From: Chryseobacterium panacisoli
Lineage (GTDB): Bacteria > Bacteroidota > Bacteroidia > Flavobacteriales > Weeksellaceae
NCBI RefSeq assembly: GCF_008274625.1
Contig: NZ_VTRU01000001.1
Location: 1,984,001-2,048,000 of the forward strand
Length of the DNA stretch: 64,000 nucleotides
Direction: 5' to 3'
This document shows, in pieces, positions 34,873 to 45,000 of the stretch (within the stretch, counting starts at the first letter, position 1; the number at the start of each line of letters is the position of its first letter). The notes beneath the pieces were generated by a model, which worked only from the letters and a program-made list of their open reading frames with translations, did no database searches and had not been told where the DNA came from. Both the position numbers and the translations under genes were made by a program.

Positions 34873-37838
34873 ATTTTAATAAGGATTTTAATAAGGGTTC
34901 CTTTCGGGGTGTTTTGATGAAAAGTCATTTCAGAATTAATCTTCATCATGAGCTGAACAACCATATGAAGGCCCAAACCATAATTTTTAAAAGTCATATG
35001 TTCATTCTCTTTTTTCTTAAAAAGTTCGGAATAGTAAATCATCTGCTCATCAGACATTCCACTACCGGTATCCGTGATTTTGATTTCTATATGTGATTCT
35101 TCAGAGGTTGTTGTAATGGTAATTTCTCCATTTGAGGTGTTTTTTACCGCATTATCTATAATATTGTGAAAAACTGCAAGGAGAATATTTTTATTAAGCC
35201 CGGTCTTTAGCTGATGGTCACAAAAATTGTATATAAATGTATTTTTCTGAGCTGCAATTTCTTCAAACAACAATCTTTTGGTCTCTATCAGATCATAGAA
35301 GGAATATTCATCATCGTCAGTATTTTCCTGTTTGTATAGTTCTGTATATTCTTTTAGGCTTAAGGTGAACTTATACAGCTGTTCAGAAGTTTTATAAATA
35401 CTGTCAAAATATTTTTTCTGAGTTTTCAGATCTTCAGATTGGTTAAGCTCCTGTGAAAGAAGCGCAATAAATTTAACAGGTGTAGTAATATCGTGGCTTA
35501 TGCTTTCAATCAGTTTTTTTTGATAATCAGATTCGTTTTTAAGCTTATTATGGGTTGCCAGCAGCTGTTTATCTTTATGATCGATAGTATTTTTCAACAC
35601 TTTATTTTTCAGTCTTAAAAAATTGGTCCTGATCTGTATAATCATTAAAACGATGAAAATGACAATAACTGCAATAAGAATTTTAAAGAAAAGAGTCTGA
35701 TAAAAATGGGCTTCAACTTCTACAGGAATAGTTTTGTAAATAAATTTCCCAGTATCGGAAGAAAGAAACCGTACGATAAGGTTGTAATTTCCTGGCTCTA
35801 TATTGGCCATCCGGAATGTTTTATCACTTTTGATATTTATCCATGGGCTATCTTTACTATCTGAAAGTTTTGCCTGCAGGTAGATATTTTCCAAATCGGA
35901 ATAGTAAGGAATATCTATATACAGCTCTGCATTTTTGTATCCACATTCCAAAAATAGCTTATCTTTCAGCTGAATCATTTTTCCTTTTACTCTTGCTCTT
36001 TCCAGGTAAAGGTTTTGAGCCTTGGGGTAATAAGTTTTAGTCTTTTCAGGGTTAAAAAATACAAATCCTTCCATAGACGGAAACACAAACTGTCCATCGT
36101 TCAGTTGATGAGCACAGGGATTGGCACTTCCGTTGAATTCATTATTTAAAAGACCATGTTTTTTAGTATATCGGTAATAAGTAACAACTCCCTTAGGTGC
36201 TTTCATATATTGCAGAAGAGTATTTTTATTGACTTTAAACAGTCCGTTATCAGACGAAATCCACAAGTTGGAATTTCGATCTTCCAGCAGATAATGAGCA
36301 TTAGTCAGAAAAGCATTTTTATCAGATGGAAGTCTGATCACTTTATGGTCTTTTATTAAATAAATTCCTCTATTATAAGTCGTAAACCAAACATTTCCGT
36401 CTCTTGTCCTGATGATTTGTTTCACAGGAAGGCCTTTTCCAATAAGCCTTATCACTTTATTCCCGGCAAGAGAATATACATATATTCCACCGCTGCTTCC
36501 CAGATAAAGAAGATTTTCATCATACCGGAGAACGGCATCTATCTTATCTTTACAAGGAATAATTCTTTCAATTTCTTTAAAATGGTCTTCCTTAAACAGA
36601 TAGAGATAAGACTGCATTCCGCTTACAAATGATGCCATATACAAACCTGCACTTTTATATAAACCATTCATTTCTTTCCCTTTAAAAGAAATAGAATCAT
36701 ATTTTGTAAATCCGGTATTCTTATATCTTATATGAATAGAATTATTTTCCCGATAAACCAGATTTCCGGTGTTATCCTCTAAAATATATCGCTTATCATA
36801 AGATTGAGGAGCTCTGTATAATCGTTCTGATGAACCGGGAAAATATATGATTCCTTCCTGGGTAAGAACAGAGTCATCTCCATAAGGAATTGCTGCATAA
36901 CAGACCTCATCCTGATAAGGCTGATTCTTTCTGGAAACCGAGAAGTCTGATAAGCTCAGAATTTTCAGTCCATTAATAGAACTTCCGATGTATAATTTCC
37001 GGGGCACTTCATCATAAAACATAGCTCCCGAGATATCCTTATCAATATCCTTATATTCTAACAGATAAGTCAGCTTCAGCTTTCCTTCTGAAAACTCACT
37101 TCTGTATATTTTGCCATGGCTGATCATGAAAACCTGCCCGGTAATCTGCTGCCAGTAGATTTTAGTTTCCGGATCAGTATAAACCGATGGTGCATTGAGA
37201 TAAGAATATTTTCCCCGATACAGCTGAAGCACCTTTTTATTTTTAACATCAGCGACAAAGGCATAATCTCCATGAACAAATAGCCGCCTTAATCTGCTGC
37301 GTGGAAATTTCAGATCAATTGGTATTCTGTTTTTATTTTTATTATCGACATACAATATTGTGTTGTTTTCAAAATAATAGGAACCTGTATTTAAACAGAT
37401 AAAAAATGAATTTATAAGCGAAACATATCGTACAGTGAAATTATTTTTGAAAAGCTGCTTGTATATTTTATTTCCTGCTGAACTTTCGGAATTCAACATT
37501 GGCCCGGAAGATATAATATTGGGTCTTCTCCGGGAAATCAGCAAAACATCTTTTTCAGAAGTATTAAAAACACAAATGCTGTCTTTTTGTATGCTTCCGG
37601 AGAAATCACCAAAGCTTAAATTTTTAAGCTTAAAATTTTTGTATTCTACAAAATTATTTCCGTCATATCGTAAAACCCGGCCTTCCATAGAAAGCCAAAT
37701 GAAACCGTATTTATCTTTTACAATGTCCTTGATGCTGTTTTGAGGCAGACCATTATCCATGTTATACCATTGGGTAGTATAGACTTGCCCTTGGATACAT
37801 AAAAAAAAGAAGAGTGAAATAAAGTAAAGAAGCTTCAT
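34869..37838 (-). CDS. Two-component sensor histidine kinase with propeller sensor
   Basis: This is a 989-aa protein. A signal peptide (1-20) is followed by a long periplasmic beta-propeller with the two-component-regulator repeat (QWYNMDNGLPQNSIKDIVKD at the start and NGLFKVNKN further on), then a Y_Y_Y-like domain. A membrane helix lies near 725-750 (FFKILIAVIVIFIVLMIIQI). The kinase domain has SISHDITTPVKF with His782 and the ATPase N-box FHNIIDNAVKN plus ITDTGSGMSDE and YGLGLHMV. It senses an extracytoplasmic signal, unknown here, and phosphorylates the regulator encoded immediately downstream. It lacks the fused receiver and AraC domains of hybrid Bacteroides systems, so it is a classical pair. 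Confidence 0.92.
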   Translation of the reverse strand: MKLLYFISLFFFLCIQGQVYTTQWYNMDNGLPQNSIKDIVKDKYGFIWLSMEGRVLRYDGNNFVEYKNFKLKNLSFGDFSGSIQKDSICVFNTSEKDVLLISRRRPNIISSGPMLNSESSAGNKIYKQLFKNNFTVRYVSLINSFFICLNTGSYYFENNTILYVDNKNKNRIPIDLKFPRSRLRRLFVHGDYAFVADVKNKKVLQLYRGKYSYLNAPSVYTDPETKIYWQQITGQVFMISHGKIYRSEFSEGKLKLTYLLEYKDIDKDISGAMFYDEVPRKLYIGSSINGLKILSLSDFSVSRKNQPYQDEVCYAAIPYGDDSVLTQEGIIYFPGSSERLYRAPQSYDKRYILEDNTGNLVYRENNSIHIRYKNTGFTKYDSISFKGKEMNGLYKSAGLYMASFVSGMQSYLYLFKEDHFKEIERIIPCKDKIDAVLRYDENLLYLGSSGGIYVYSLAGNKVIRLIGKGLPVKQIIRTRDGNVWFTTYNRGIYLIKDHKVIRLPSDKNAFLTNAHYLLEDRNSNLWISSDNGLFKVNKNTLLQYMKAPKGVVTYYRYTKKHGLLNNEFNGSANPCAHQLNDGQFVFPSMEGFVFFNPEKTKTYYPKAQNLYLERARVKGKMIQLKDKLFLECGYKNAELYIDIPYYSDLENIYLQAKLSDSKDSPWINIKSDKTFRMANIEPGNYNLIVRFLSSDTGKFIYKTIPVEVEAHFYQTLFFKILIAVIVIFIVLMIIQIRTNFLRLKNKVLKNTIDHKDKQLLATHNKLKNESDYQKKLIESISHDITTPVKFIALLSQELNQSEDLKTQKKYFDSIYKTSEQLYKFTLSLKEYTELYKQENTDDDEYSFYDLIETKRLLFEEIAAQKNTFIYNFCDHQLKTGLNKNILLAVFHNIIDNAVKNTSNGEITITTTSEESHIEIKITDTGSGMSDEQMIYYSELFKKKENEHMTFKNYGLGLHMVVQLMMKINSEMTFHQNTPKGTLIKILIKI

Positions 37839-38040
37839 TCAGTGAGCCCGCATTATATTTATGACAAATATATTATAGAATATTAAATATATTGTAAATA
37901 TTTATCCACAATTATGTGAATTTTTTTCTACATAATTATTTATAAATAACATATTGATTATGATAAATTTGAAAATCAATACTTGTTCCCCATCAATGCC
38001 ATGATCTTCAGGCATACTAGAAACACAGTCCTTTTTTGAC

Positions 38041-38078
38041 AAAAAATATGATCTCTTTCAATAGCTGAAGGAGATCAT
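38041..38078 (-). terminator. Hairpin terminator after the XRE gene
   Basis: ATGATCTC/GAGATCAT (38048-38078) with an inner TTC/GAA pairing forms a stem, followed by T residues when read on the minus strand (38041-38046). It is positioned 36 nt beyond the XRE stop. Confidence 0.65.
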
Positions 38079-38113
38079 TGTTCTATAATGACTAAAAATG
38101 CAAAGTTTGAAAC

Positions 38114-38407
38114 TTATAAAAACTCTTCCGGAATTGAAATATTATTTTTTTTCATATATTCCAAAAGGTCCTGATATTTATCTTCATATGTATCTATTCC
38201 ACATTTATGCGAAATGCTGCAGATATCGGAAGGCTTGATCTCTAAAATAGTTGATATTTTCGTCAGAATCTCCAGATTGATCTTTACTTTGGAATTCTCA
38301 ATATCGGAATAAGCTTTCTGGGAGATTCCCATTTCAAAAGCCATGTATTCCTGCGTAAGGTCTTTACTCCTGCGAATTTTCCTGATATTTTGTCCACACA
38401 CTTTCAT
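38114..38407 (-). CDS. XRE-family helix-turn-helix regulator
   Basis: This 97-aa protein has an HTH_3 domain at about residues 5-63: IRKIRRSKDLTQEYMAFEMG, ISQKAYSDIENSKVKINLEI and LTKISTILEIKPSDI. The last 30 residues are an acidic tail (DKYQDLLEYMKKNNISIPEE). It is divergent from the cbb3 oxidase gene ccoNO, with a 185-nt gap to that start, so it might regulate respiration or itself; there is no direct evidence for either. Confidence 0.85.
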   Translation of the reverse strand: MKVCGQNIRKIRRSKDLTQEYMAFEMGISQKAYSDIENSKVKINLEILTKISTILEIKPSDICSISHKCGIDTYEDKYQDLLEYMKKNNISIPEEFL

Positions 38408-38592
38408 CCTTTTTGTTTTAGTAGTTTTCGGTATATTTTAGAAGATTATCTAATAGCCTCTAACAAAGTTAATAAATACCTTTGGCAAAACATTATACAC
38501 GTTACATGATATTTATTTTCAACATAGAAAAGAGTCAAAAAATAAGCCTTTTTTCAGAGAAAATATCACTTCGGTAAACACTATTGGAATTT

Positions 38593-40872
38593 ATGGAGAC
38601 GCAAAAATTTAATTATGACAATAATATTGTCAGAGCATTCCTCTATGCGACTATTGCATTCGGACTTGTAGGATTTCTGCTGGGGCTTACAGCTGCATTG
38701 ATGCTTTTTTATCCTGAATTACCTGAATTTTTATTCGGTACAGATGATACGACAATTAAAAGCTTAGCTTCGGGCAATATTCAGGGACTGATCAATACTC
38801 AGGGAGCAATGGGCTTCGGAAGAATCAGAATGCTTCATACCAGTGCTGTAATTTTTGCTTTCGTATGTAATTCCTTTTTCTGCGGTGCTTACTACAGTAT
38901 GCAAAGACTTCTTAAAACCAGAATGTACAGCGATACGCTTTCATGGATTCATTTCTGGTCATGGCAGCTGATGATCGTCAGTGTAGTGATTACTTTCCTT
39001 ATGGGAATCAATACTTCTAAAGAATATGCTGAACATGAATGGCCTATTGATATTTTAATTGCATTCTCATGGATCGTTTTTGGGATCAATATGTTCGGAA
39101 CGATTGCCAAGAGGAGAGTGAGACATTTATATGTAGCGATCTGGTTCTACCTTGCAACCTGGATTGCTGTAGCGATGCTTCACATCTTCAATAACCTGGA
39201 AGTTCCGTTATCTTTCACAAGCTGGAAATCTTATTCTGTATATGCAGGTGTAAAAGATGCATTAGTACAATGGTGGTATGGGCACAATGCGGTTGCATTC
39301 GTATTAACTACCCCTGTATTAGGTCTGATGTATTACTTTATGCCAAAAGCAGCACAGCGACCGGTATTCTCATACAAACTATCCATTATTCACTTCTGGT
39401 CGCTAATCTTTGTATACCTTTGGGCCGGGCCTCACCACCTGCAATATACAGCTTTACCTGCCTGGGCTCAGGCGGTAGGAACAGGGTTCTCTATTATGCT
39501 TATTGCACCGTCATGGGGAGGAATGCTGAATGGTCTACTTACTCTGAGAGGAGCATGGGATAAAGTAAGAGAAAATCCAATTCTGAAATTCTTTGTAGTG
39601 GCTATTACATGCTATGGTATGGCTACTTTTGAAGGACCTTTATTGGCCACAAAATCATTAAATAAAATCTGTCACTATACCGACTGGGTTATCGGCCACG
39701 TACATTTAGGAGCTCTTGGGTGGAATGGTTTCATGGCATTTGGAGTGGTATATTATCTGGTTCCGATCATGTGGAGAACGCCTCTTTGGTCTAAAAAACT
39801 GGCCAACTGGCACTTCTGGCTGGGAACATTAGGAATTATTTTCTATGCTGTTCCTATGTATATTTCAGGATTCACACAGGGATTGATGTGGAAACAGTTC
39901 AACCCGGACGGAACATTATTGTGGAAAAACTGGCTGGATACCGTTACGGCAATTATTCCTTACTTTAAAATGAGATTCTTAGGAGGTGCACTCTATCTGT
40001 CCGGAGCAATTTTAATGGTCATTAACGTTATCAAAACCGTTAAAGCCGGTTCATTCCAGAAAGAAGTTCCTGCGGAAGCTCCTGCATTGGCCAATATCGG
40101 CACTTCAAGAAAAGAAGGCGAAGGGGTACACCTGTGGTTGGAAAGAACACCTACCCTTCTTTCTGTATTAGCATTTATCACAATAGCAATCGGTGGATTG
40201 GTAGAAATTGTTCCGACACTCTCACTGAAACAAAGTGTTCCGACGATCACGGCAGTAAAACCCTATACACCGCTGGAACTGGAAGGAAGAGATCTTTATA
40301 TCCGTGAAGGCTGTAATTCATGCCACTCTCAGATGATCAGACCTTTCCGTGATGAAGTGGTAAGATTTGAAGGAAAGAACGGACAGTACTCCAAAGCCGG
40401 AGAATTTATTTATGACAGACCTTTCTTATGGGGATCTAAAAGAACAGGACCGGATCTTCACCGAGAAGGAGGAAGAAACCCGGATTCATGGCACTTCAAA
40501 CATATGTACAACCCAAGAATTACCTCTGCCGGTTCTATCATGCCGCGTTTCCCATGGCTGATTACCAATAAACTGGACCGCGATCAGATGGTAGATAAGA
40601 TGAAACTGATGAAAAATGCTTTTGATGTTCCATATACAAAAGCGCAGATAGATTCTGCCAACCAATGGGCAGACAACCAATCTAAAGCGATTGTACAGAG
40701 AATCTATGCTGAAGCAACGGATGTAAAAGATCAGATGGTAAAAGAAAAAACAGCAAAAGGAACAGCGTATGTACCGCTTGAGCAGAGAGAAATTGTCGCA
40801 ATGATCGCTTACCTGCAGAGATTAGGTACGGATATTAAAACAACACAGGTACAAACAGCCAGCGTAGAGTAA
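38593..40872 (+). CDS. ccoNO: cbb3-type cytochrome c oxidase fused subunits I and II (CcoNO)
   Basis: This is a 759-aa protein from ATG 38593; a TTG at 38584 also opens the frame but is weak. The N-terminal ~480 residues form the heme-copper oxidase core (CcoN), with GHNAVAFVLTTPVLGLMYYF and AGPHHLQYTALP holding CuB histidines, and HVHLGALGWNG near the hemes. After a linker the last ~220 residues are CcoO, with one heme c site CNSCH at 574-578 and HSQMIRPFRDE. It reduces oxygen at low concentration and pumps protons. N-O fusion is typical of Bacteroidota. ccoP follows after 19 nt. No ccoS, ccoG or ccoH is visible nearby. Confidence 0.96.
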   Translation: METQKFNYDNNIVRAFLYATIAFGLVGFLLGLTAALMLFYPELPEFLFGTDDTTIKSLASGNIQGLINTQGAMGFGRIRMLHTSAVIFAFVCNSFFCGAYYSMQRLLKTRMYSDTLSWIHFWSWQLMIVSVVITFLMGINTSKEYAEHEWPIDILIAFSWIVFGINMFGTIAKRRVRHLYVAIWFYLATWIAVAMLHIFNNLEVPLSFTSWKSYSVYAGVKDALVQWWYGHNAVAFVLTTPVLGLMYYFMPKAAQRPVFSYKLSIIHFWSLIFVYLWAGPHHLQYTALPAWAQAVGTGFSIMLIAPSWGGMLNGLLTLRGAWDKVRENPILKFFVVAITCYGMATFEGPLLATKSLNKICHYTDWVIGHVHLGALGWNGFMAFGVVYYLVPIMWRTPLWSKKLANWHFWLGTLGIIFYAVPMYISGFTQGLMWKQFNPDGTLLWKNWLDTVTAIIPYFKMRFLGGALYLSGAILMVINVIKTVKAGSFQKEVPAEAPALANIGTSRKEGEGVHLWLERTPTLLSVLAFITIAIGGLVEIVPTLSLKQSVPTITAVKPYTPLELEGRDLYIREGCNSCHSQMIRPFRDEVVRFEGKNGQYSKAGEFIYDRPFLWGSKRTGPDLHREGGRNPDSWHFKHMYNPRITSAGSIMPRFPWLITNKLDRDQMVDKMKLMKNAFDVPYTKAQIDSANQWADNQSKAIVQRIYAEATDVKDQMVKEKTAKGTAYVPLEQREIVAMIAYLQRLGTDIKTTQVQTASVE

Positions 40873-40891
40873 CATTTAAAATTGAATTGCA

Positions 40892-41779
40892 ATGAAAACG
40901 AGAACCCCAATTTCAATATATATCGCAACAACGATAGGTTTAACGATCATGGCCTTTGAAATGTTCGCCAGTGATTCAGGATATTTTTCTTCTCCTTTTT
41001 TCTGGGCGCTGATATTAATCGCCATTATCCTCCTGCTCATCATGAATTCTATTGGAGATCTGGTGGAAAATGAAAACTTCAACAGATTATCTGAGGAAGA
41101 GAAAAAACAATATCTGGAAGAGAAAAAAGTTCCGTATTATCAAAAACTGTGGAATTCCGCCTTCAAAAAGCAAACTGCTACGGAAGAAAAAGATATTCTT
41201 ATCGACCATGGTTTTGATGGAATTACTGAGCTTGACAATTCACTCCCAAAATGGTGGATCGGACTGTTCTGGTTCGGATGTATCTTCTGTGCCGTTTATC
41301 TGGTCGCATTTTCTTTTACAGATTACGCCCATCCGGAAGTAGAATATACCAAAGAAGCCAAAACCATGTTAGCATCTATTGAAGCATATGAAAAAACAGC
41401 TCCTCAGATCGATCTGGAATCCGCAAAATACAGTGCTGATAATATCGCAGAAGGCCAGGAGCTTTTCAAAACAAATTGTGTTACCTGCCATGGAGACGGA
41501 GGAAAAGGAGGAATTGGTCCGAACCTTACTGACACACACTGGATCAACATGAAAGAAAAAAGTTTATTCAAAAATGTATTCTGGATGCTTGAAAACGGTT
41601 CTCCAAACAATCCTACCATGAGACCTTTCATCAAGGAAGGAACCATCACAGGACGAGATGCCGAAAAGATTGCCGCATACATTTACCATATCAACCAGGA
41701 AACCGCTCCTATTACAGCAGCACAAGGCGGTGCCGCTCCACAGGGAGAAGAGGTAAAATGGGAAAACGGAAACAACTAA
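40892..41779 (+). CDS. ccoP: cbb3-type cytochrome c oxidase subunit III (CcoP)
   Basis: This 295-aa protein has an N-terminal membrane helix (FFWALILIAIILLLIM) preceded by a short extension that may stand in for CcoQ. A second helix follows (WWIGLFWFGCIFCAVYL, about 127-145). One cytochrome c motif CVTCH is at 196-200, followed by GGIGPNLTD and a distal Met ligand in the MRPFIKEG region. Only one heme site is present, whereas many proteobacterial CcoP have two. It delivers electrons to CcoNO. It begins 19 nt after ccoNO. Downstream is a long-loop inverted repeat that may be its terminator. Confidence 0.95.
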   Translation: MKTRTPISIYIATTIGLTIMAFEMFASDSGYFSSPFFWALILIAIILLLIMNSIGDLVENENFNRLSEEEKKQYLEEKKVPYYQKLWNSAFKKQTATEEKDILIDHGFDGITELDNSLPKWWIGLFWFGCIFCAVYLVAFSFTDYAHPEVEYTKEAKTMLASIEAYEKTAPQIDLESAKYSADNIAEGQELFKTNCVTCHGDGGKGGIGPNLTDTHWINMKEKSLFKNVFWMLENGSPNNPTMRPFIKEGTITGRDAEKIAAYIYHINQETAPITAAQGGAAPQGEEVKWENGNN

Positions 41780-41809
41780 AAAATTATTATCTATCATATA
41801 AACCATGCC

Positions 41810-41898
41810 AAGCCCCCTTTTCTACTACACTAACATTTGAATTTCATTTTTGCTAACTAACCTTTTCAACATTAAAAATGATATAAAGGGGGCTTTTT
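41810..41898 (+). terminator. Long-loop inverted repeat with T-tail after ccoP
   Basis: AAGCCCCCTTT (41810-41820) pairs perfectly with AAAGGGGGCTT (41885-41895) across a 64-nt loop, and a T-tract ends at 41898. The shape is that of a terminator with an unusually large loop. A structured small RNA is also possible. Confidence 0.5.
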
Positions 41899-42042
41899 AA
41901 AATAAATATCCATGCCTTGGCTCGTCTTACTCAACTATTCACTTGACAACTACAAACTAAAAATTCCATAATAAGACATCCAAGGCAGGATTTTTGCATT
42001 TGCAAAGGATACCACAACAAAGACTAAGTAAAATAGTATTAT

Positions 42043-42050
42043 TATCTTTG
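42043..42050 (+). promoter_or_regulatory. Candidate promoter for the TamB-like gene
   Basis: TATCTTTG fits TAnnTTTG exactly and lies 18 nt upstream of TTG 42069. No good -33 box is seen. If real, translation must start after about 42057, which supports the downstream start. Confidence 0.45.
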
Positions 42051-42068
42051 TTAGAAACCACCTCGCAT

Positions 42069-45000
42069 TTGAAACTGAAAATCAACACCACAAAAATTTT
42101 AAGGCGTATTGTAATAACCTTTATTTCAATATTGGTTTTTCTTACCCTGTTGATATTAAGCTTAAGGCTTCCTGCCGTTCAAAACTTCATCAAAGACAAG
42201 CTTATTGTTTACCTTGAGAAAAAAATCAAAACCAAGGTGAGCCTTGAAAAAGTTTACATCGGATTTCCTAACAGTCTTGTCATGGAAAATCTTTATCTCA
42301 AAGGGCAGGATGTAGATACTCTTCTCGCAGTGAAGAAACTGGATGTAGGTTTACATATGCTGAAACTCCTCAATTCTACAGCAGACATTACTTCAGTCAG
42401 CATGCAAGGAGCCCGTGCTAATGTTGTACGGAAACCGGATGGCAAATTCAATTTCGATTATATCATTGATGCTTTCGCAACCAGTGATAAAGAAGAAAGT
42501 TCTTCCAAGCCATTCATTATTTCTCTTGATAAAATCAATTTAAAAGATATTGGAGTAACCTTCAATGATCAACAGTCCAGGAATGATATTCAACTCTATT
42601 TTAAGTCGTTTGATACCAGGGTAAAAACTTTTGATCTTAATAAAAACAATTACGCTGTTAATGATATTAACCTTGACGGATTAAAATTAAAGTTAAAACA
42701 GGGACTTGTAGAAGAGGTCGCTCAAAAGGTTGAGAAAAAAGTAGACTCTCTCAATGAAAAAAAACCAATGAATATTGAATTGAGAGGCATTAAGCTTACT
42801 CATTTCGACATTGACTACGGTGATGAAAATACCAAAACATTTGCAAAAGTTATATTTAAAGAGCTGAGTACAAAGGTCAATAAACTTGATCTTGAAAACA
42901 ATGCCTACAATATTTCTAATGTATTCCTTTCCGGAGCAGATATTAATGCCAACCTTTATCTTCCCGCTAAGAATGCCAATCCGAAAAAGACAAACGAACC
43001 TGAAGTTTCCAAAGCTTCCGATCAGGATAAAGCTATGAAACTTCTTTTAGGAAAACTTGTGTTGAATGATGTAAAGGCAAGCTACAACAATACCGCTATT
43101 GCTCCAACCAAACAGGGAATGGACTTCAACCACCTGAATTTTTCAAAAATGAATGTGGAGGTAAGAAGCTTCAAAATGGAGAATAATACTTTTGCAGGCA
43201 CAGTGAATTCTGCAGAAATCAAAGAGGGAAGAGGATTGGATATTCAGAAATTCAATACGGATTTCGTGTATGCAGAAAAAGAAGCTTACCTCAAAGATCT
43301 TTACCTTCAGACTCCGAAAACAATCTTACGTGATGAGGTTATTTTAAACTATAACTCTATCGACCAGCTTAGCTCAAACTTAGGCGCTGTAAAGATTTCG
43401 GCCAACATTAAAGATTCAAAAATAGGATTCTCTGACATTCTGAATCTGGTTCCCACTTTAAGAAGTACAGTTCCATTTAATAAATATCCGAACGCTATTC
43501 TCAATGTAAACGCTAATGTAAAAGGAAGCGTGAATGACCTTTTAATACGGGATCTTAAAGTTTCAGGGCTGGATCAATTGAGAGTAATGGCATCCGGAAA
43601 AATTAAAAATGCGATGAATCCTGATCAGTTGTATTATGATCTGAGAATCGGAGAATTTTCTTCCAGCGCCAAAACAATATTCAATCTTGTCCCGAAAAAT
43701 ACAATTCCTTCCAATATTTCCCTTCCTTCCCATTTCAGCATCAAGGGAAATGCAAAAGGCACAACTAAAGTTGTGAATGCAGATCTGAATCTCTACTCCA
43801 CACTTGGAAATGCGGCCGTAATTGCCCAAGTAGATATGCGCAGGAAAAATCATGAGTTGTATGATGTAAAAGCAAATCTTCAGGGCATACAGGTAGGAAA
43901 AATTATTCAGAATAAAGATATTGGTCCTATTACAGCACAGATTGCTGCAAAAGGAGAAAGTTTTGATTTTAAAAATGCCAATGCAGACTTAAAGGGACAT
44001 GTTGCCTCTGCAGTCTATAAAGGATACCGCTATCAAAACATGAATCTTACCGGAAAGATCAAGAAAGGAGCTTATCATGTTATTCTTGATTCAAAAGATC
44101 CCAATGCCAGTTTACAGCTGACCGCGTCCGGAGTGTATGATGAAAAAAATCCTACGGTAAAAGTGAATGGAGAAGTCATCAAACTGGATGTGAACAAACT
44201 TGGTTTCTATGAAAAACCGATGATTATTGCCGGAAAAATTGATGGTGATTTCACCAGCTTAGATCCAAATAATCTGAACGGATATCTAAACCTTAAAGAT
44301 TTCGCGTTCTCGGATACCAAAGAAGTCTATCCGGTACAGGAAGTGAATCTGAAAGCTTCATCTACTCAGGATTCTACCCAGATTGTTTTCAATTCTCAGG
44401 TAGCAGATGTGGAACTCAAGGGTAAATATAAACTTACCCAGATTTTTGGAGCATTAACGAAAACCGTAAATCAGTATTATCAGTTCCAGAAGCCGGATAA
44501 AAGCCAGAAAATAGATCCGGGGCAGCATTTTACTTTTACAGCCAAAATCAAAAATGATGATATTATCAGAAAATTTGTTCCGGATCTGAAAGATTTTGAA
44601 ACCATCAATCTTACAGGAAACTACGATGCGGATTCTCAGAAAATTGAAATTGACGGACAGATTCCGCGATTACTATATGGGGAGAATACTATTGAAAAAG
44701 GAGTTTTAAAAGTAACCAATGAAAATCAGGCCTTACAGTACAGCCTGAATGTTGCAGCCTTAAAAAGCTCAAGCTTTTCTCTAAATAAAATCAATATTGA
44801 CGGAGATGTTGCAGACAATACCATCCGATACAACGTCACTACAAAAGACGAAAAGGATGCTACCCAATTCCTGATTGCAGGAAATGCAAAATCCTTAAAT
44901 GATATTACAGAGATTTCTCTGAACCCGAATGGCTTAAAGCTTAATTATACAGACTGGAATGTTGCAGAAAACAACAAAATCCAGATCAGCAGCAAAGGAA

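Noticed and set aside
38584..38592. Start of ccoNO at TTG 38584
   Set aside because: ATG 38593 is in frame, three codons later, and begins METQKFNYDNN, a more typical start.
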